A stretch of DNA of 15,219 nucleotides from Hydrogenophaga sp. (GTDB lineage: Bacteria; Pseudomonadota; Gammaproteobacteria; Burkholderiales; Burkholderiaceae_C). The stretch spans positions 1-15,219 of the forward strand of contig JAIFNE010000171.1 in assembly GCA_020047875.1 (NCBI GenBank). The letters run 5' to 3'. The notes beneath the pieces are model-generated. The model worked only from the letters and a program-made list of their open reading frames with translations. It ran no database searches and was not told where the DNA came from. Shown here piece after piece: positions 7,192 through 14,536 of the stretch. The translations under genes were made by a program, and so were the position numbers. Numbering within the stretch: the first letter of the stretch is position 1; the number at the start of each line of letters is the position of its first letter.

Positions 7192-8310
7192 ATGCCCCTC
7201 ATTGACCGCGATCCCCTTTTGTTGACACCCGGCCCGCTGACCACCAGCCTGCGCACCAAGCAGGCCATGCTGCACGACCACGGCTCCTGGGACCGGGCGT
7301 TCAACCGAGTCACCGCCGATGTCTGCCGCCAACTGTTGGACATCGTGCAGGGTGCCGATACCCATGTGTGTGTGCCTTTGCAAGGCAGCGGCAGCTTCGC
7401 TGTGGAGGCAGCATTGGGCACTCTGGTGCCGCGCTCTGGCAAGGTACTGGTGCCCAACCACGGCGCCTACTGCGCGCGCATCCTGCGCATGCTGGGCGTG
7501 CTGAATCGTGCGTCCGTCGAGTTGCCTTTTGCAGAAGACCAGCCCATGGACCCGGCCGCCATCGACGCTGCGCTGCGGGCAGACCCGTCCATCACCCATG
7601 TGGCGGTGGTGCACTGCGAAACCGGCACCGGCATCCTTAACCCGCTGGCCGACATTGCACAGGTGGTGGCCGCGCAGGGCCGTGCCCTCATCGTGGATGC
7701 GATGAGCTCCTTTGGCGCGCTGCCCATTGACGCGCGCAGCCTGCCGTTTGACGCGCTGATCGCCGCTTCGGGCAAGTGTCTGGAGGGGGTACCGGGCATG
7801 GGCTTTGTGATCGCGCGGCGCAGCGCGCTGCAAGCCAGCGCTGGCCAGTGCCACTCGCTCGCGCTGGACCTGCACGACCAATGGGTCTACCTGCAGAAGA
7901 CGACCCAATGGCGTTTCACGCCACCCACCCATGTGGTGGTGGCGCTGGCCGAAGCCTTGCAGCAGTTTCAGGAAGAAGGCGGGCAGGCCGCGCGCGGGGC
8001 GCGTTATGCCGCCAACTGTCAGCGCCTGGTGCAGGGTATGGCGGGCTTGGGCCTGCAGCCCTTGCTCGACCCGGCGGTGCAAGCGCCGATCATCGTCACC
8101 TTCCACGCACCGCAGCACCCGGCCTGGAGCTTCCAGACGTTTTACGAGGGCGTGCGCGATCGCGGCTTCATCCTGTACCCCGGCAAGTTGACGCGGGTGG
8201 AGACCTTTCGCGTCGGCTGCATCGGCGCCATCACACCAAACGACATCGACCAGGTGGTTCACGCCGTCGGCGCCACCCTGCACCAGCGCGGCGTTTTGAG
8301 CGCCACCTGA
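7192..8310 (+). CDS. phnW: 2-aminoethylphosphonate:pyruvate transaminase
   Basis: The 372-residue class V fold-type I PLP enzyme starts with the family hallmark LLLTPGPLTTSLRTKQAML and continues GSWDRAFNRV. The PLP-contacting Asp169 lies in VDAMSSFGALPID, and the Schiff-base Lys195 lies in SGKCLEGVPGMGFVIARR, a motif characteristic of PhnW. It transfers the amino group of AEP to pyruvate, forming phosphonoacetaldehyde and L-alanine in the cytoplasm. No obvious Shine-Dalgarno sequence precedes the ATG, although the N-terminus aligns well with the family start. PhnX follows 21 bases downstream. Confidence 0.95.
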   Translation: MPLIDRDPLLLTPGPLTTSLRTKQAMLHDHGSWDRAFNRVTADVCRQLLDIVQGADTHVCVPLQGSGSFAVEAALGTLVPRSGKVLVPNHGAYCARILRMLGVLNRASVELPFAEDQPMDPAAIDAALRADPSITHVAVVHCETGTGILNPLADIAQVVAAQGRALIVDAMSSFGALPIDARSLPFDALIAASGKCLEGVPGMGFVIARRSALQASAGQCHSLALDLHDQWVYLQKTTQWRFTPPTHVVVALAEALQQFQEEGGQAARGARYAANCQRLVQGMAGLGLQPLLDPAVQAPIIVTFHAPQHPAWSFQTFYEGVRDRGFILYPGKLTRVETFRVGCIGAITPNDIDQVVHAVGATLHQRGVLSAT

Positions 8311-8331
8311 ACCTCACAACACGGAGCACCC

Positions 8332-9144
8332 ATGAAACAGTCTCTGGAAGCCGTCATCTTCGACTGGGCCGGCACCATTGTCGACTTCGGTTCGTTCGCG
8401 CCCACACAGATATTTGTTGACGCCTTCCAGAGCGCTTATGGCTTTGAGCTCAGCCTGACCGAGGCGCGCGGCCCGATGGGGCTGGGCAAGTGGCAACACA
8501 TCGAGGCGCTGGGCCAAGACCCGGTCGTCGGTGCCCGCTGGCTGACCCGTTTCGGGCGGCCCATGGCCCAGGCCGATGTGCGCCACATCTATGAGACTTT
8601 CATTCCGCTGCAGGTGGAGCGTGTGGGTTTGCACAGCGCGCTGATTCCGGGCGCACTGCAAGTGGTGCAGGGCCTTCGCCAGCAGGGCCTGAAAATCGGT
8701 TCCACCACCGGCTACCCCCGCCAGGTGATGGAGCGGTTGATGGTGCTGGCGTCCGAACAGGGCTACACCCCCGACTGCACGGTCTGCGCCGACGACCTGC
8801 CTGCCGGAGCGCGCCCCGGCCCCTGGATGGCGCTGGAATGTGTGCAGCAGCTGCGCATCGGCGCTGTCTCGCACTGCGTAAAAGTGGATGACACCGTGCC
8901 CGGTATCCACGAGGGCTTGAACGCCGGCATGTGGACGGTGGGCTTGTCGCTCTCGGGCAGTCCGGCTGGCTGGACATTGGATCAATTCCTCTTGGCCGAT
9001 GAAGTGGCACGGGTCGGCGTTCGTGAGCGGGTGGGCGCAGAATTCCGCGACCAGGGAGCTCACTATGTGATCGACACCGTGGGCGACCTGCCACCCGTGC
9101 TCAAAGACATCGAGCAGCGCCTGGCTCGAGGTCAACGTCCCTGA
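8332..9144 (+). CDS. phnX: Phosphonoacetaldehyde hydrolase (phosphonatase)
   Basis: The 270-residue HAD-superfamily enzyme shows the PhnX version of motif I, FDWAGT, with nucleophile Asp11 and Ala13 in place of the usual second Asp. Lys53 in GPMGLGKWQHIEAL is the lysine that forms a Schiff base with the substrate aldehyde. Motif II is GSTTGYPRQVM, and the C-terminal HAD motif is VKVDDTVPGIHEGLNAGMWTVG. It cleaves the C-P bond of phosphonoacetaldehyde to give acetaldehyde and phosphate, the final step for all phosphonates handled by this locus. GGAG lies 7 bases before the ATG. Confidence 0.95.
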   Translation: MKQSLEAVIFDWAGTIVDFGSFAPTQIFVDAFQSAYGFELSLTEARGPMGLGKWQHIEALGQDPVVGARWLTRFGRPMAQADVRHIYETFIPLQVERVGLHSALIPGALQVVQGLRQQGLKIGSTTGYPRQVMERLMVLASEQGYTPDCTVCADDLPAGARPGPWMALECVQQLRIGAVSHCVKVDDTVPGIHEGLNAGMWTVGLSLSGSPAGWTLDQFLLADEVARVGVRERVGAEFRDQGAHYVIDTVGDLPPVLKDIEQRLARGQRP

Positions 9145-9169
9145 CTTTCACAAACGAGGCGCAGCGATC

Positions 9170-10294
9170 GTGACGACGGACAAGTCATACGACCTGGTGG
9201 TGGTCGGGGCCGGCATCATTGGCCTGGCCACTGCCTGGACCGCCCGACAACGCGGCCTGAGCGTGGCACTGGTTGAACGAAACGCGAAGTGCATTGGTGC
9301 CTCAGTACGCAATTTCGGTTTCGTCTCTGTCACCGGGCAGCGCGCTGGCGAACACTGGCGCCGAGCCCGTCGCACCCGAGACCTGTGGCAACGCATCGCT
9401 CCTCTGGCGGGGATCAAGGTCATTCACCAGGGCTTGAACGTACTCGCACAGCGCCCTGAAGCGGTGGATGTTCTGGAGGCTTTTCTAAAGACGGAAATGG
9501 GTGAGGGCTGTCGTTTGCTCAGTGCGGAAGAAGCAGCACGCGAGCGGCCCGAACTGCAGACCGGTCGGGCTGTGCTGTACAGCCCGCACGAGCTTCGGGT
9601 GGAGTCGCGGGACGCTATTCCACGGTTGACCAAATGGCTGGAACATGAGCAAGGCGTGGACTTTTTCTGGAACACACCGGTGCTGGGCGTGGACCTTCCA
9701 AAAGTACACACCAGCCAGGGACCGCTGCGTAGCAGCCTCTGCGTTATCTGCCCTGGGCATGATCTGCGGACCCTCTATCCCGACGAGATGGCGCAGGCCG
9801 CAATCCAGCTTTGTACCTTGCAGATGATGCGCGTGAGGCCAGGGCAACCTGTGAGGCTCTCCAGTGCGGTCATGTCCGACCTGAGTCTGGTGCGCAACGA
9901 TGGATTTGCTGACCTGCCCGAAGCATCTGCGCTCAACACCCTACTGCAGGCGCAACAGCCCGAGCACCTTCAGCAAGGGGTACATCTGATCGCGGTGCAG
10001 TCGGCCGACGGTTCTCTGGTTTTGGGTGATAGCCATTTTTATGGCGATGCTGAATTCCCCTTTGGCCGAAGCGAGGTGGATGAACTCATCCTGGACGAAA
10101 TGCACCGCGTGCTGCGTTTTCCCGGTGCGCAGGTCACAGAGCGTTGGACCGGAACCTATGCGTCAGCCAAGGAGCCGGTTTACAAAAAATTGCTCGCTCC
10201 TGGTGTGGTTCTCGGACTCGTCACTGGTGGAACTGGGGCATCAACGTCGTTTGCACTGGCCGAGGAATTGCTGGACCTCGCGCAGAACCGTTGA
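9170..10294 (+). CDS. FAD-dependent amine oxidoreductase of phosphonate loci (PbfC/PbfD-like)
   Basis: Starting at GTG 9170 (GAGG about 10 bases upstream), the 374-residue protein is a DAO/glycine-oxidase-type flavoprotein. The Rossmann FAD motif GAGIIG is at 13-18 with the ribose-binding Glu36 in ALVER. The GASVRNFGF block marks the TIGR03364-type family that recurs in phosphonate clusters. A second FAD motif, TGGTGASTSFALAEE, lies near the C-terminus. Members of this group have been shown to oxidise N-methyl-AEP, and some AEP itself, directly to phosphonoacetaldehyde, releasing amine and hydrogen peroxide. Position 25 bases after phnX fits that role as a third feeder. The exact substrate cannot be read from sequence. 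Confidence 0.82.
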   Translation: MTTDKSYDLVVVGAGIIGLATAWTARQRGLSVALVERNAKCIGASVRNFGFVSVTGQRAGEHWRRARRTRDLWQRIAPLAGIKVIHQGLNVLAQRPEAVDVLEAFLKTEMGEGCRLLSAEEAARERPELQTGRAVLYSPHELRVESRDAIPRLTKWLEHEQGVDFFWNTPVLGVDLPKVHTSQGPLRSSLCVICPGHDLRTLYPDEMAQAAIQLCTLQMMRVRPGQPVRLSSAVMSDLSLVRNDGFADLPEASALNTLLQAQQPEHLQQGVHLIAVQSADGSLVLGDSHFYGDAEFPFGRSEVDELILDEMHRVLRFPGAQVTERWTGTYASAKEPVYKKLLAPGVVLGLVTGGTGASTSFALAEELLDLAQNR

Positions 10295-10312
10295 GGCACT
10301 ATTCGCCGATGA

Positions 10313-10725
10313 AGATGCTGCCTTTCGGGCTCGACAGCCCATGGCGATCATGGTTTGCAACGGCGCGTCAATCAGGTGCCCGACCAGGCCCGTCTGACCT
10401 TGTTCATGGGGTCGGCAGAGATTGGGGCGGTGGCGCCCATACTCATGGAACGGCTGGTTACTCAGGGCTTGGCGATGAACGCTCTGAATCTGGTTTTCAA
10501 GGATGACCCGCTCGACGCGCGTTGGTGTCTGGACGGAGCGCCCACCCTCGCGCCGGAGCGTCTCGCTTTGGCCTGGAAAACCGCCATGTGATTCGAACCA
10601 AGGTGCCAGTGAAAACCAAGGCGAAGCTACAGGCTGCTGCCGTTGAGCACATGACCGCCCTGGCCGGCAAGCCCGAGCAGGTCAGAACATTCTTTCAAGA
10701 TCCGTTCGTCAAATGCGCCGCTTAA
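10313..10725 (+). pseudogene. Unrecognised gene remnant between the phosphonate operon and the IS
   Basis: Two adjoining stretches look coding, with a high-GC third-base pattern, but match no family I recognise. The first runs in frame from after a TGA at 10310 to a TGA at 10589-10591 and reads ARLTLFMGSAEIGAVAP and later NLVFKDDPLDARW. It has no good start, only a TTG at 10355. The second opens at GTG 10588, overlapping that stop as GTGA, and encodes 45 residues (MIRTKVPVKTKAKLQAA ... DPFVKCAA) ending at 10725. The overlap could be true coupling or a frameshift scar within one gene. Closeness to the IS (26 bases) favours decay. Confidence 0.4.
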
Positions 10726-10751
10726 GACTGTTTGCAGGCCGGATCAATAAA

Positions 10752-10761
10752 GGGCTAGACC
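10752..10761. repeat. Left copy of 10-bp IS target-site duplication
   Basis: GGGCTAGACC directly abuts the left inverted repeat of the IS and is identical to 12217-12226. Ten bases is within the range usual for IS4-family duplications. Confidence 0.9.
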
Positions 10762-10777
10762 CAATACTGTTCAGATA
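10762..10777 (+). repeat. IS left terminal inverted repeat
   Basis: CAATACTGTTCAGATA, perfect inverse of 12201-12216; homology stops after this point on the inner side. Confidence 0.9.
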
Positions 10778-10829
10778 GAGGAAACGCCTCGATAATTCAC
10801 GTCCATTGAGACTTCGATGGGTGTGGACG

Positions 10830-12029
10830 ATGGCGAGAAACCGCAAGGCGCTGCTGGCGAGAGTTGACGTTGCGCATCTGATCAGCGCTGGCGTTCTAGC
10901 CAGCGTGTGTCCACGAGCGTTGATCGAGGAAGTTCTGGCCGACACCGGCAAGGCCAGTCAGCGCGAACGCTTGCTGCCCGCACCTGCGGTTGTGTACTAC
11001 GTGATGGCGCTGGCGCTGTGGCGCGAGGCGCCGCTGGAGGAGGTGCTGCGGGTGGTGTGCGAGGGCTTGCAGTGGCTGGGTGACGGCGAGGCCGGCGCTG
11101 TGCAGGCGAGCAAATCGGCGATCTCCCAGGCGCGTACCCGACTCGGTTCGCAAGTGATGCGCCAACTGGCCGAGCGCGTGCTGCGACCCCTGGCGGCGCC
11201 GGGTGCACCGGGCGCTTGGTATCGGGGGCTTCGCGTCATGGCGCTGGACGGCAGTTGCATGGACGTGGCCGATGAGGCGGCCAATGCCAAGTACTTCGGC
11301 TACCCGGGCGCATCGCGCGGCCAGAGCGCCTTCCCGCAGGCGCGCTTGCTGGGCCTGGTGGAGTGCGGCACGCATGTGGTGACGGCCGCGGAGGTGGCAC
11401 CCTACGGTCACAGCGAGCAAGCCATGGCGGCGAAGATGTTGCCGGTCAAGCTCAAGCCCGACATGTTGGTGCTGGCCGACCGCAACTTTTACGGCTTCAA
11501 GCTCTGGCAGCTTGCCTGCGCCAGCGGCGCCCAGCTGGCCTGGCGAGTCAAGTCCAACCTGAGGCTGCCAGTGGAGAAGATGCTCAGCGATGGTTCGTAC
11601 CTCAGCACCGTGTTCGACAGCGCGGACAGGCATCGAAGCGCAGGGCAAATAGTGCGTGTGATCGACTACACGCTGCACGATTCGGCCACGCCGCCACAGG
11701 ACAGCTACCGGCTGGTGACCAACATCCTGGACCCCGCTGAGGCGCCGGCGCTGGAGCTGGCCGCGCTGTACCACGAGCGCTGGGAGATCGAGGGCGTCTT
11801 CGACGAGTTCAAGACACACTTGCGCGCCAACAGCACAGTGCTGCGCAGCAAGACGCCCGAGTTGGTCCAGCAAGAGCTGTGGGGCTTGCTGCTGGCGCAC
11901 TTCGCCATCCGACAGTTGATGGCACAAGCGGCGTGGCCACGCGGGCTCGATCCCGATCGCTTGAGCTTCACGCACGCAGTGCGCGTGATCAAGCGCAAGA
12001 TGCCGCAAGCTGCGGCTGTTCCCCCCTGA
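10830..12029 (+). CDS. IS4-family transposase (frame interrupted near its C-terminus)
   Basis: From ATG 10830 the protein has 399 residues; TTG 10806 and GTG 10821 are possible earlier starts. An N-terminal IS4 domain (LISAGVLASVCPRALIEEVL ... LLPAPAVVYYVMALALW) precedes the DDE catalytic core. The first Asp is in ALDGSCMDV, the second in LADRNFYGF, and the Glu in YHERWEIEGVFDEFK, which is the YREK signature. The frame stops at CCC CCC TGA (12021-12029) right after KRKMPQAAAVPP. The conserved tail seen in relatives (PRGVKRKMS type) continues in the +1 frame to a TGA at 12205-12207 inside the right inverted repeat, giving about 458 residues if joined. This is either a one-base insertion in the C6 run or +1 frameshifting at a slippery CCC_UGA. 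Confidence 0.9.
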   Translation: MARNRKALLARVDVAHLISAGVLASVCPRALIEEVLADTGKASQRERLLPAPAVVYYVMALALWREAPLEEVLRVVCEGLQWLGDGEAGAVQASKSAISQARTRLGSQVMRQLAERVLRPLAAPGAPGAWYRGLRVMALDGSCMDVADEAANAKYFGYPGASRGQSAFPQARLLGLVECGTHVVTAAEVAPYGHSEQAMAAKMLPVKLKPDMLVLADRNFYGFKLWQLACASGAQLAWRVKSNLRLPVEKMLSDGSYLSTVFDSADRHRSAGQIVRVIDYTLHDSATPPQDSYRLVTNILDPAEAPALELAALYHERWEIEGVFDEFKTHLRANSTVLRSKTPELVQQELWGLLLAHFAIRQLMAQAAWPRGLDPDRLSFTHAVRVIKRKMPQAAAVPP

Positions 12030-12200
12030 GCGATTGCCTGCTTGGCGCGACGCACTGCTCGAACAGATCGCGCGCGGCCGTTGCGTCAGCAGTCGCGGCC
12101 GAGTCAACCCACGCGGAGTCAAGCGCAAGATGAGCAGCTTCAACGTCCGCCATCGAGGCGAACTGCTGCGTCAACGGCATCAGCCGACGCCGGCCTTGCG

Positions 12201-12216
12201 TATCTGAACAGTATTG
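12201..12216 (-). repeat. IS right terminal inverted repeat
   Basis: TATCTGAACAGTATTG, the perfect complement of the left end. The extended transposase frame terminates within it at 12205-12207. Confidence 0.9.
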
Positions 12217-12226
12217 GGGCTAGACC
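12217..12226. repeat. Right copy of 10-bp IS target-site duplication
   Basis: GGGCTAGACC, identical to 10752-10761. It is also the left arm of the palindromic repeat that extends to 12271, so the IS landed at the foot of an older hairpin sequence. Confidence 0.9.
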
Positions 12227-12271
12227 TGAGTCCTCATGGTGAGCTTGTTGAAACACGAGGGTGGTCTAGCC
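12218..12271. repeat. Palindromic intergenic repeat used as IS target
   Basis: GGCTAGACC (12218-12226) pairs perfectly with GGTCTAGCC (12263-12271). Inside, CCTCATG and CACGAGG form a second, 6-of-7 stem around TGAGCTTGTTGAAA. The inner core resembles the GAGCTTGTCGAA-type dispersed repeats common between genes in Comamonadaceae, and CCTTCGGCAGGCTCGGAATGA at about 12292-12312 looks like a second, degenerate unit in the opposite sense. The dispersed-repeat link is from memory of such genomes, not a search. Confidence 0.6.
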
Positions 12272-12342
12272 AGGCCGGTGCCATGACCTCGGCCTTCGGC
12301 AGGCTCGGAATGAGGTCGACTCGGGAACTGGACTTCCAGCCG

Positions 12343-13827
12343 CTAAACCTTCCGCGATACCACCCCGTCCGGCGTCAGTTCGGTCAGTGCCAGTGTCTGA
12401 TCGAGGTGTTCTGCGCGCCAGCTCAGCAGGCGCTCGGCCATGGCGATGCGCACTGAGGCACAGGCGGGATCGGTGGCAAGGTTGCGCAGGCAGTGCGGAT
12501 CGGTGGCAAGGTCAAACAGCAGCGGCGGCAGGGCGGCGAAGTGCACATATTTCCACTTCGCCGTGCGGATCACCGCGAGGTTCAGCTGCGTCGATCTGAG
12601 CCCTAGCGCCTGCTCGATGCTCTGGCCGGCGACGTCGCGGAAGTCGAACTCCCAGTGGACCTCGGTGTCGCCCTCGCGATGGGTCAGCGAGCGGCCGTCG
12701 GGCTGGTGCGTCGGGGTCACCCCCATCGCCTCGAGCACGGTCGGGAACACGTCCACTGCTTCGGTGAAACCAGTCACACGGCGCCCGCCCGGCTGGCGCG
12801 GATCGCGGATCAGCAGCGGGATATGCTGGCTCTCATCGAAATAGCCGCCCTTGCCGAGGGCAAAGTGGTCGCCCATCATCTCGGCATGGTCAGAAGTAAA
12901 GACGATCAGCGTGTCGTCCCATTCGCCGCGTGCCCGGATGGCGTCGACGACGCGGCCGATCTGGGCGTCGACCTCGCTGATCATGCCGTAATAGGTTGCC
13001 TTGATCTGCCGGTAGTCGGCATCGCTCAAGTCCTTGAGCAGCGCGGTGGCGCCTGGGACGAAGTGACTGGTGTCGCCGTTGTGCAGCATCAGCTCGAGCA
13101 GTGGGTGCTGCGCGGCCTCGGTGGCAAAGCTCTCGGCGCGGCGGAAGGCCGGCATGACTGCAGGGTCGTACATGGTGTTGTAGGGCACTGGCACGACGAA
13201 AGGCGGGTGTGGGCGTATTAGTGAGAGGTGCGCGAACCACGGGCGGTGCTGCTCGCCCAGCCAGCGGGTGAACTCGCCCACGAGGAAGGCCGTCTGCGTC
13301 TGTCCGGCGGTATATGCCGGCGGCGCGTTGCCGATGCTGCCGGGAGCAAGCCCGACCTGCAGGTGCGCTGCATCCTTGTCGGCAAACTCCAGTCCCTGCA
13401 CCTTCAGCCAGCTGAGCCAGGGCCGCTCATGCTCCGGCAGTTTCAGCCGCGTGGTGAAGCCGGGCAGCACGCCCTCATAGGTGGTGTTGTCCGGGTCGCC
13501 CGGGGCCTTGCCGGTGGGGTCGAGCGAGATGTCGGTATAGCCGAAGAGCGTCGGATCGTAGCCGGCGCGTCGCGCGGCCAAGGCGATGTTGTCGAAGCGG
13601 GTCGCCAGCGGGGTGCCGTTGCGGCAGACCCGGTTGTTCATCTGGTAGAGCCCGGTGTATAGGCAGGCCCGTGCCGGCGAGCAGGGGGCGGCCTGCGCAT
13701 AGTGATTGAGGTAGGCGGTGCTCTCGTTGGCCAGGGCGTCGAGCACCGGCGTGCGGATCAGATCATTGTCGGCATAGCCGACGCAATCGCCGCGCCACTG
13801 ATCGGCGGTGATCAGAAGGATGTTCAT
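12343..13827 (-). CDS. Sulfatase-superfamily hydrolase, probable phosphonate monoester hydrolase
   Basis: From ATG 13827 (AGGG about 7 bases upstream; an earlier TTG at 13848 adds only seven residues) the protein has 494 residues. It begins MNILLITADQWRGD with metal ligand Asp9. The sulfatase signature C-S-P-A-R at 49-53 makes Cys49 the residue expected to become formylglycine. Downstream blocks YTGLYQMNNRV and NGTPL, and the later metal site TSDHAEMMGDH, match phosphonate monoester hydrolases better than ordinary aryl- or choline-sulfatases. Such enzymes cleave phosphonate monoesters and also phosphate diesters and sulfate esters. There is no signal peptide, so it should be cytoplasmic, and it needs a formylglycine-generating enzyme from elsewhere. 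An IS and repeats separate it from the AEP operon, so the functional link is inference. Confidence 0.8.
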   Translation of the reverse strand: MNILLITADQWRGDCVGYADNDLIRTPVLDALANESTAYLNHYAQAAPCSPARACLYTGLYQMNNRVCRNGTPLATRFDNIALAARRAGYDPTLFGYTDISLDPTGKAPGDPDNTTYEGVLPGFTTRLKLPEHERPWLSWLKVQGLEFADKDAAHLQVGLAPGSIGNAPPAYTAGQTQTAFLVGEFTRWLGEQHRPWFAHLSLIRPHPPFVVPVPYNTMYDPAVMPAFRRAESFATEAAQHPLLELMLHNGDTSHFVPGATALLKDLSDADYRQIKATYYGMISEVDAQIGRVVDAIRARGEWDDTLIVFTSDHAEMMGDHFALGKGGYFDESQHIPLLIRDPRQPGGRRVTGFTEAVDVFPTVLEAMGVTPTHQPDGRSLTHREGDTEVHWEFDFRDVAGQSIEQALGLRSTQLNLAVIRTAKWKYVHFAALPPLLFDLATDPHCLRNLATDPACASVRIAMAERLLSWRAEHLDQTLALTELTPDGVVSRKV

Positions 13828-13921
13828 TCCTGGCCCTGCGTTTCCCAATAGACGTTATGGGTGTCCTCTCCCTAGTATTGTCGGCATCACCTTCTGCACG
13901 AGGGGAGGGGTGAAGGGGCAC

Positions 13922-14074
13922 CTAGTTACCCAGTATCAGCACATCGTTCGAATTGATTCCAATCCGCACCGGCGCACCGTATCGCGCCTTGATGCGGATC
14001 ACCAAGCAAAGAAAGTTTACTTCGGCCGTAGTGTCCGCGAGCGTGATTGAAGCCACCTCGAATTCCTCAGCTTC
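13922..14074 (-). pseudogene. Fragment resembling the C-terminal TOBE domain of an ABC ATPase
   Basis: On the minus strand an open stretch of 50 codons reads EFEVASITLADTTAEV, then RIKARYGAPVRIGINSNDVLILGN and a TAG. The alternating pattern and the closing 'VRIGI..NDVLIL' resemble the end of TOBE domains at the C-terminus of ABC importer ATPases. An in-frame TAA at 14075-14077 and the absence of a start show it is only a 3' remnant. It lies 94 bases upstream of the sulfatase-type gene on the same strand, suggesting both once belonged to one operon with a transporter. No gene is seen in 13828-13921. Confidence 0.35.
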
Positions 14075-14163
14075 TTACGAGCCGAAGTTGCCAGATGTGC
14101 AAAACTTGCCTGAAGACCCGATCAAGGGCGTGGAGCGGGCAAGGGACGAGCGGTTGCGAGAGC

Positions 14164-14470
14164 AGTCCACTACGGGCGACAAGCAGGATTTACCCAACTC
14201 TACAGCGCCAGCTTCGGCACCGGCATCAAAGGCGCCAAGCATGAGCGCCTGAGTCAAGCGAGTGACCCGCGCATCAAGAAGCGGGCCTACTTTTTATCTG
14301 TCGGTGGCGGGCGGCATCGCGTAGCCTGAGATTGGCGGGCGCACAACGTCTACACCGCCGACCTGAGCGGGCTGTACGACTTCAACAATAGCGCCACCGG
14401 CAATGGCTGCACCTTCGATCCCGAGAGCACCGCAAGGTAAAGGCCATGTTCGAGAAGGATCGCAGCCACC
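14164..14470 (+). pseudogene. Degraded remnant resembling a phage-type ART (large polyvalent protein) domain
   Basis: Good coding-like sequence appears in pieces across frames. HYGRQAGFTQLYSASFGTG (from 14168) runs on to IKGAKHERL and DPRIKKRAYFLSVGG and stops at TGA about 14326-14328. After a frame change AHNVYTADLSGLYDFNNSATG follows and stops at TAA about 14439-14441, and MFEKDRSHLKTF follows in a third frame. The order 'HYG..G.T.L.....GTG..GA...R......I..RAYF' then 'H.Y.ADL..LYD' recalls the C-terminal ART-like domain of phage large polyvalent proteins. Repeated frame breaks make it non-functional. An upstream coding-like stretch (about 14070-14165, KLPDVQNLPEDPIKG) may be more of the same gene. 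Identification is by memory of the pattern only. Confidence 0.35.
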
Positions 14471-14536
14471 TCAAAACTTTCTCTTCAAGTCAAAATCCGG
14501 CTAAACTGACCTCATGTAGTCACAAGGAGCGTAGCC

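Larger units (their letters stand above)
10762..12216 (+). mobile_element. Complete IS4-family insertion sequence, 1455 bp
   Basis: The element is bounded by perfect 16-bp terminal inverted repeats, CAATACTGTTCAGATA on the left (10762-10777) and its complement on the right (12201-12216), and flanked by the 10-bp direct repeat GGGCTAGACC on both sides. It carries a single transposase gene with the IS4 YREK signature. Intact ends and an unmutated target duplication indicate a fairly recent insertion at the far end of the phosphonate operon. It matches the IS4 family in size and ends; I do not assign a named element. Confidence 0.93.

Noticed and set aside
6805..8283. Minus-strand open frame of 492 codons opposite the permease end and phnW
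   Set aside because: Antisense shadow of PhnW, whose catalytic motifs are unmistakable; composition is atypical for a protein.
10896..12143. Minus-strand 415-codon open frame inside the IS
   Set aside because: Shadow of the transposase; no recognisable domain.
13953..14252. Plus-strand 99-codon open frame as an independent gene
   Set aside because: Its first part is antisense to the TOBE-like remnant and its last part is out of frame with the ART-like remnant; only its middle may be coding, and that is noted with the remnant.
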